A stretch of 64,000 nt of DNA from NCBI GenBank assembly GCA_963732365.1, contig CAVSZC010000005.1, positions 1,674,001 through 1,738,000 on the forward strand, written 5' to 3'. Position numbers and translations under genes: made by a program. Below, in pieces: positions 61,595 through 64,000 of this stretch. This DNA comes from SR-FBR-E99 sp963732365 (GTDB lineage: Bacteria; Bacteroidota; Bacteroidia; Bacteroidales; VadinHA17). Each line of letters starts with the position of its first letter. Positions within the stretch are counted from its first letter, which is position 1. The notes below the pieces were generated by a model that worked only from the letters and a program-made list of their open reading frames with translations, searched no databases and was not told the origin of the DNA.

Positions 61595-62791
61595 ATGCCG
61601 TCACTGAGGCAGCTCTTCCTTGAGCATCTGGGACAGACCTCCGGTGCTCCGCTCATGCTTGAGATAGAGAAGGCGGAAGGCTCTTTTCTCTATGACAGGG
61701 ACGGGAAAGACTATATTGATCTTATCTCAGGAGTATCTGTAAGCAATACCGGCCACCGGCACCCGGATGTAGTGGCTGCCGTTAAAGACCAGGCAGACAG
61801 ATACCTGCACCTCATGGTCTACGGCGAGGTGATACAGAGCCCCCAGGTTCTGTATGCCACCCGACTGGCATCGCTGCTGCCACCCTCACTGCAGTCAGTA
61901 TTCTTCGTTAACTCCGGGAGTGAGGCCGTCGAGGGTGCTCTCAAACTTGCCCGCAGGTATACCGGGAGGAATGAGATAATCTATTTCAGGAACGCCTATC
62001 ACGGATCGACAACGGGCGCACTCAGCATTCAGGGCTCAGAGACCTATCGCAATGCCTTCAGACCGCTGATGCCGTCAACCACCATGGCGGAGTTTAACTC
62101 GGAACTGGCTGCCAGGATGATAACTGACCTGACGGCAGCGGTGATACTCGAGCCGGTGCAGGCCGAGGCCGGCGTGATACAGCCTGACAGTGGCTTTCTT
62201 GAGAGCCTCCGCTCTGCGTGCGACCGTCACGGGGCGCTCCTTGTCTTCGATGAGGTGCAGACAGGATTCGGCCGTACGGGACACCTCTTCTCGCTCTACA
62301 GATACAACGTGATACCGGATATTCTTGTCCTTGCCAAAGCCCTCGGGGGCGGACTGCCGCTGGGTGCCTTTATCTCTTCACATGAAATCATGTCATCCCT
62401 GACTGATAATCCGCCACTCGGACATATTACCACCTTCGGAGGACATCCGCTGTGTTGTGCCGCTGGACTTGCCTCACTGGAGGTCATTCTGAGGGAAGAC
62501 CTTCCCGCAAAAGCCGCCGCAAAGGAGCGACAGTTCAGGGAAGAACTTGCTCAACTGCCTGTCAGGGAGATAAGGGGGGAGGGGCTCCTACTGGCTGTGG
62601 TGCCGGAAGAGAAAAAGATCATACCGGAACTTGTCAGGCAGGCTCCGGCGTACGGATTGCTGCTTGATTACTTCCTTTTCTGCGATGATGCCTTCCGTAT
62701 TGCTCCTCCGCTGACAATTACACATGACGAGATTTCCGTCGCATGTCAGCGTCTTCGAAGCCTCATGCACGATCTTAGCAGCGGCAACTGA
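61595..62791 (+). CDS. Class III PLP-dependent aminotransferase (acetylornithine/GABA type)
   Basis: 398 aa. Class III signatures: NSGSEAVEGALKLARRYTGR, AYHGSTTGAL, and LVFDEVQTGFGRTG, with the PLP Lys in LAKALGGGLPLGA and TTFGGHPLCCAAG. It uses amino groups on terminal carbons of omega-amino acids or acetylornithine; specificity unknown. It directly follows the LytTR regulator, so one transcript is likely. Confidence 0.9.
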   Translation: MPSLRQLFLEHLGQTSGAPLMLEIEKAEGSFLYDRDGKDYIDLISGVSVSNTGHRHPDVVAAVKDQADRYLHLMVYGEVIQSPQVLYATRLASLLPPSLQSVFFVNSGSEAVEGALKLARRYTGRNEIIYFRNAYHGSTTGALSIQGSETYRNAFRPLMPSTTMAEFNSELAARMITDLTAAVILEPVQAEAGVIQPDSGFLESLRSACDRHGALLVFDEVQTGFGRTGHLFSLYRYNVIPDILVLAKALGGGLPLGAFISSHEIMSSLTDNPPLGHITTFGGHPLCCAAGLASLEVILREDLPAKAAAKERQFREELAQLPVREIRGEGLLLAVVPEEKKIIPELVRQAPAYGLLLDYFLFCDDAFRIAPPLTITHDEISVACQRLRSLMHDLSSGN

Positions 62792-62864
62792 CACTCTGTC
62801 ATATTTGCCTCCCGCGGCACACACTTTGGAGAGCGTGGGCAGGATAAACATGAAAACTAATCAT

Positions 62865-64000
62865 ATGGAAAAAGGTAAAATCGGAGTAACAACGGAAAAC
62901 ATCTTTCCTATCATCAAGAAGTTCCTCTATTCAGACCATGAGATCTTCCTCAGGGAACTGGTATCAAACGCGACAGATGCCATACAGAAGCTGAAGACCC
63001 TCTCTTCAGCCGGTGAATTCAAGGGCGAACTGGGAGAACTGCAGGTGAAAATCGCTGTCGATCCCAAGAAGAAAACAATAACAGTATCTGATAACGGCAT
63101 CGGGATGAGTGCTGAAGAGATTGACAAATACCTGAATCAGATCGCCTTCTCAAGTGCAAATGAATTCCTTGACAGGTACAAGGATCAGACGAGTGTGCTT
63201 ATCGGACACTTCGGCCTTGGATTCTACTCATCATTCATGGTCTCTGACAAGGTTGAGGTCATATCGAAATCGTACCTTGACGATGTGCCTGCAGTAAAAT
63301 GGACCTGCGACGGGAGTCCCGAGTATTCCTTGGAAGAGACCAAGAGATCAGAAAGGGGCACTGACATCATACTTCATATCGATAAGGATTCCAAGGAGTT
63401 TCTTGAGGAGAGCAGGATAGAGACGCTGCTTAAAAAATATTGCCGTTTCCTGCCGGTGACGGTCACCTTCGGAAACGAGAAGGAGTGGAAGGACGGCAAG
63501 ATGACCGATACGGGGAAACCCAAGGTCATCAACAACACCCGTCCGGCATGGACCCGCAAGCCCTCTGAGCTTAAGGATGAAGACTACCATGGCTTCTACC
63601 GCGAACTCTATCCCATGGGTGACGACCCGCTGTTCCACATACACCTGAACGTCGATTACCCGTTCAAGCTTACTGGTATACTCTATTTTCCGAAGATCCG
63701 CAACAACTTCGAGATACAGAAGAACAAGATACAGCTCTACTGCAACCAGGTCTACGTGACCGACTCGGTGGAGGGGATCGTACCCGATTTCCTCACCCTG
63801 CTTCACGGCGTCATCGATTCCCCTGATATACCTCTGAATGTCTCGAGAAGCTATCTGCAGAGTGACTCCAGTGTAAAAAAGATTTCAGGCCACATCACCA
63901 AGAAGGTTGCAGACAGGCTGGCTGACATCTTCAAGAAGGAGCGCGAGAACTTTGAAAAGAAGTGGGATGATCTTAAACTCTTTATAGAGTACGGGATGAT
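62865..64000 (+). CDS. htpG: Chaperone HtpG (Hsp90), 3' truncated by window edge
   Basis: 378 complete codons run off the window. I start at the ATG at 62865 (MEKGKIGVTTENIFPIIKKF); an ATG at 62850 adds MKTNH. The GHKL ATP site is complete: RELVSNATDA, DNGIGM, GHFGLGFYSSF. The start of the middle domain (LPLNVSRS-like PLNVSRSYLQSD) is visible. ATP-driven cytoplasmic chaperone. Full family length is about 620-690 aa, so about 40% is missing. Confidence 0.96.
   Translation, partial: MEKGKIGVTTENIFPIIKKFLYSDHEIFLRELVSNATDAIQKLKTLSSAGEFKGELGELQVKIAVDPKKKTITVSDNGIGMSAEEIDKYLNQIAFSSANEFLDRYKDQTSVLIGHFGLGFYSSFMVSDKVEVISKSYLDDVPAVKWTCDGSPEYSLEETKRSERGTDIILHIDKDSKEFLEESRIETLLKKYCRFLPVTVTFGNEKEWKDGKMTDTGKPKVINNTRPAWTRKPSELKDEDYHGFYRELYPMGDDPLFHIHLNVDYPFKLTGILYFPKIRNNFEIQKNKIQLYCNQVYVTDSVEGIVPDFLTLLHGVIDSPDIPLNVSRSYLQSDSSVKKISGHITKKVADRLADIFKKERENFEKKWDDLKLFIEYGM

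Overview
The window reads as a chromosome segment of an anaerobic, amino-acid-fermenting Bacteroidota (Bacteroidales/Marinilabiliales-like). The evidence is a SusC/SusD pair, a GldF-GldG gliding protein, a protein with a type IX secretion C-terminal domain, promoter-like TAnnTTTG -7 boxes, LpxB (Gram-negative outer membrane), a futalosine-type menaquinone gene (MqnA), and energy genes typical of peptide fermenters. No taxonomic search was possible.

Region 1 to 41.7 kb and 60.8 to 64 kb is ordinary core genome, with denser GC by eye. It opens with a 2-oxo-acid energy cassette: truncated ADP-forming acyl-CoA synthetase, membrane protein, aminotransferase and a four-subunit 2-oxoacid:ferredoxin oxidoreductase. 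Then come nadD-gmk-yicC, tryptophanase, a DUF3078 protein, a GNAT-like protein, a UbiA-type prenyltransferase and pheT. A rightward block follows: surE, a small membrane protein, lpxB, a SpoIID-domain protein, a fused gldF-gldG, dnaN, a DnaQ-like exonuclease and a FAH-family hydrolase. Next are a leftward decarboxylase/M14 peptidase/HD operon, NfeD and MqnA, then purB, an ABC exporter, a rubrerythrin-like protein, an RluA-type pseudouridine synthase, a DUF1566-like lipid-free secreted protein, a penicillin acylase, tRNA-Ser(UGA) and an HU-family gene. Two intergenic regions (37.85-38.37 kb and 40.76-41.07 kb) are packed with small hairpins. After the island come a LytTR response regulator, a class III aminotransferase and htpG, which runs off the window end.

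Region 41.7 to 60.76 kb is the most interesting part. It is a segment bounded by a perfect 50-bp direct repeat. The left copy is the last codons plus terminator of the intact HU gene. The right copy is the same HU tail and terminator without an HU gene. Inside are fourteen leftward genes plus one divergent gene, all compatible with poly-gamma-glutamate (PGA) or related gamma-glutamyl polymer metabolism: a TRAP large permease, a 48-aa membrane microprotein, an AstE/ASPA-like M14 enzyme, a small secreted protein, a gamma-glutamyltransferase, PgsB, PgsC, a PgsW-like protein, SusC, SusD, an exported glutamate-racemase-like protein, a histidine kinase with a sigma-54 activator, and two N-formylglutamate-amidohydrolase-like hydrolases, one at each end. 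One of these carries a type IX secretion tail.

My working model (inference) is that PgsB/PgsC make or extrude a gamma-linked glutamyl polymer. Surface and periplasmic hydrolases, GGT and SusC/D would process and re-import it. The exported racemase would interconvert the released D/L-glutamate for uptake, and the two-component system would control the locus. I see no recombinase in the island, so how it moved is unknown.
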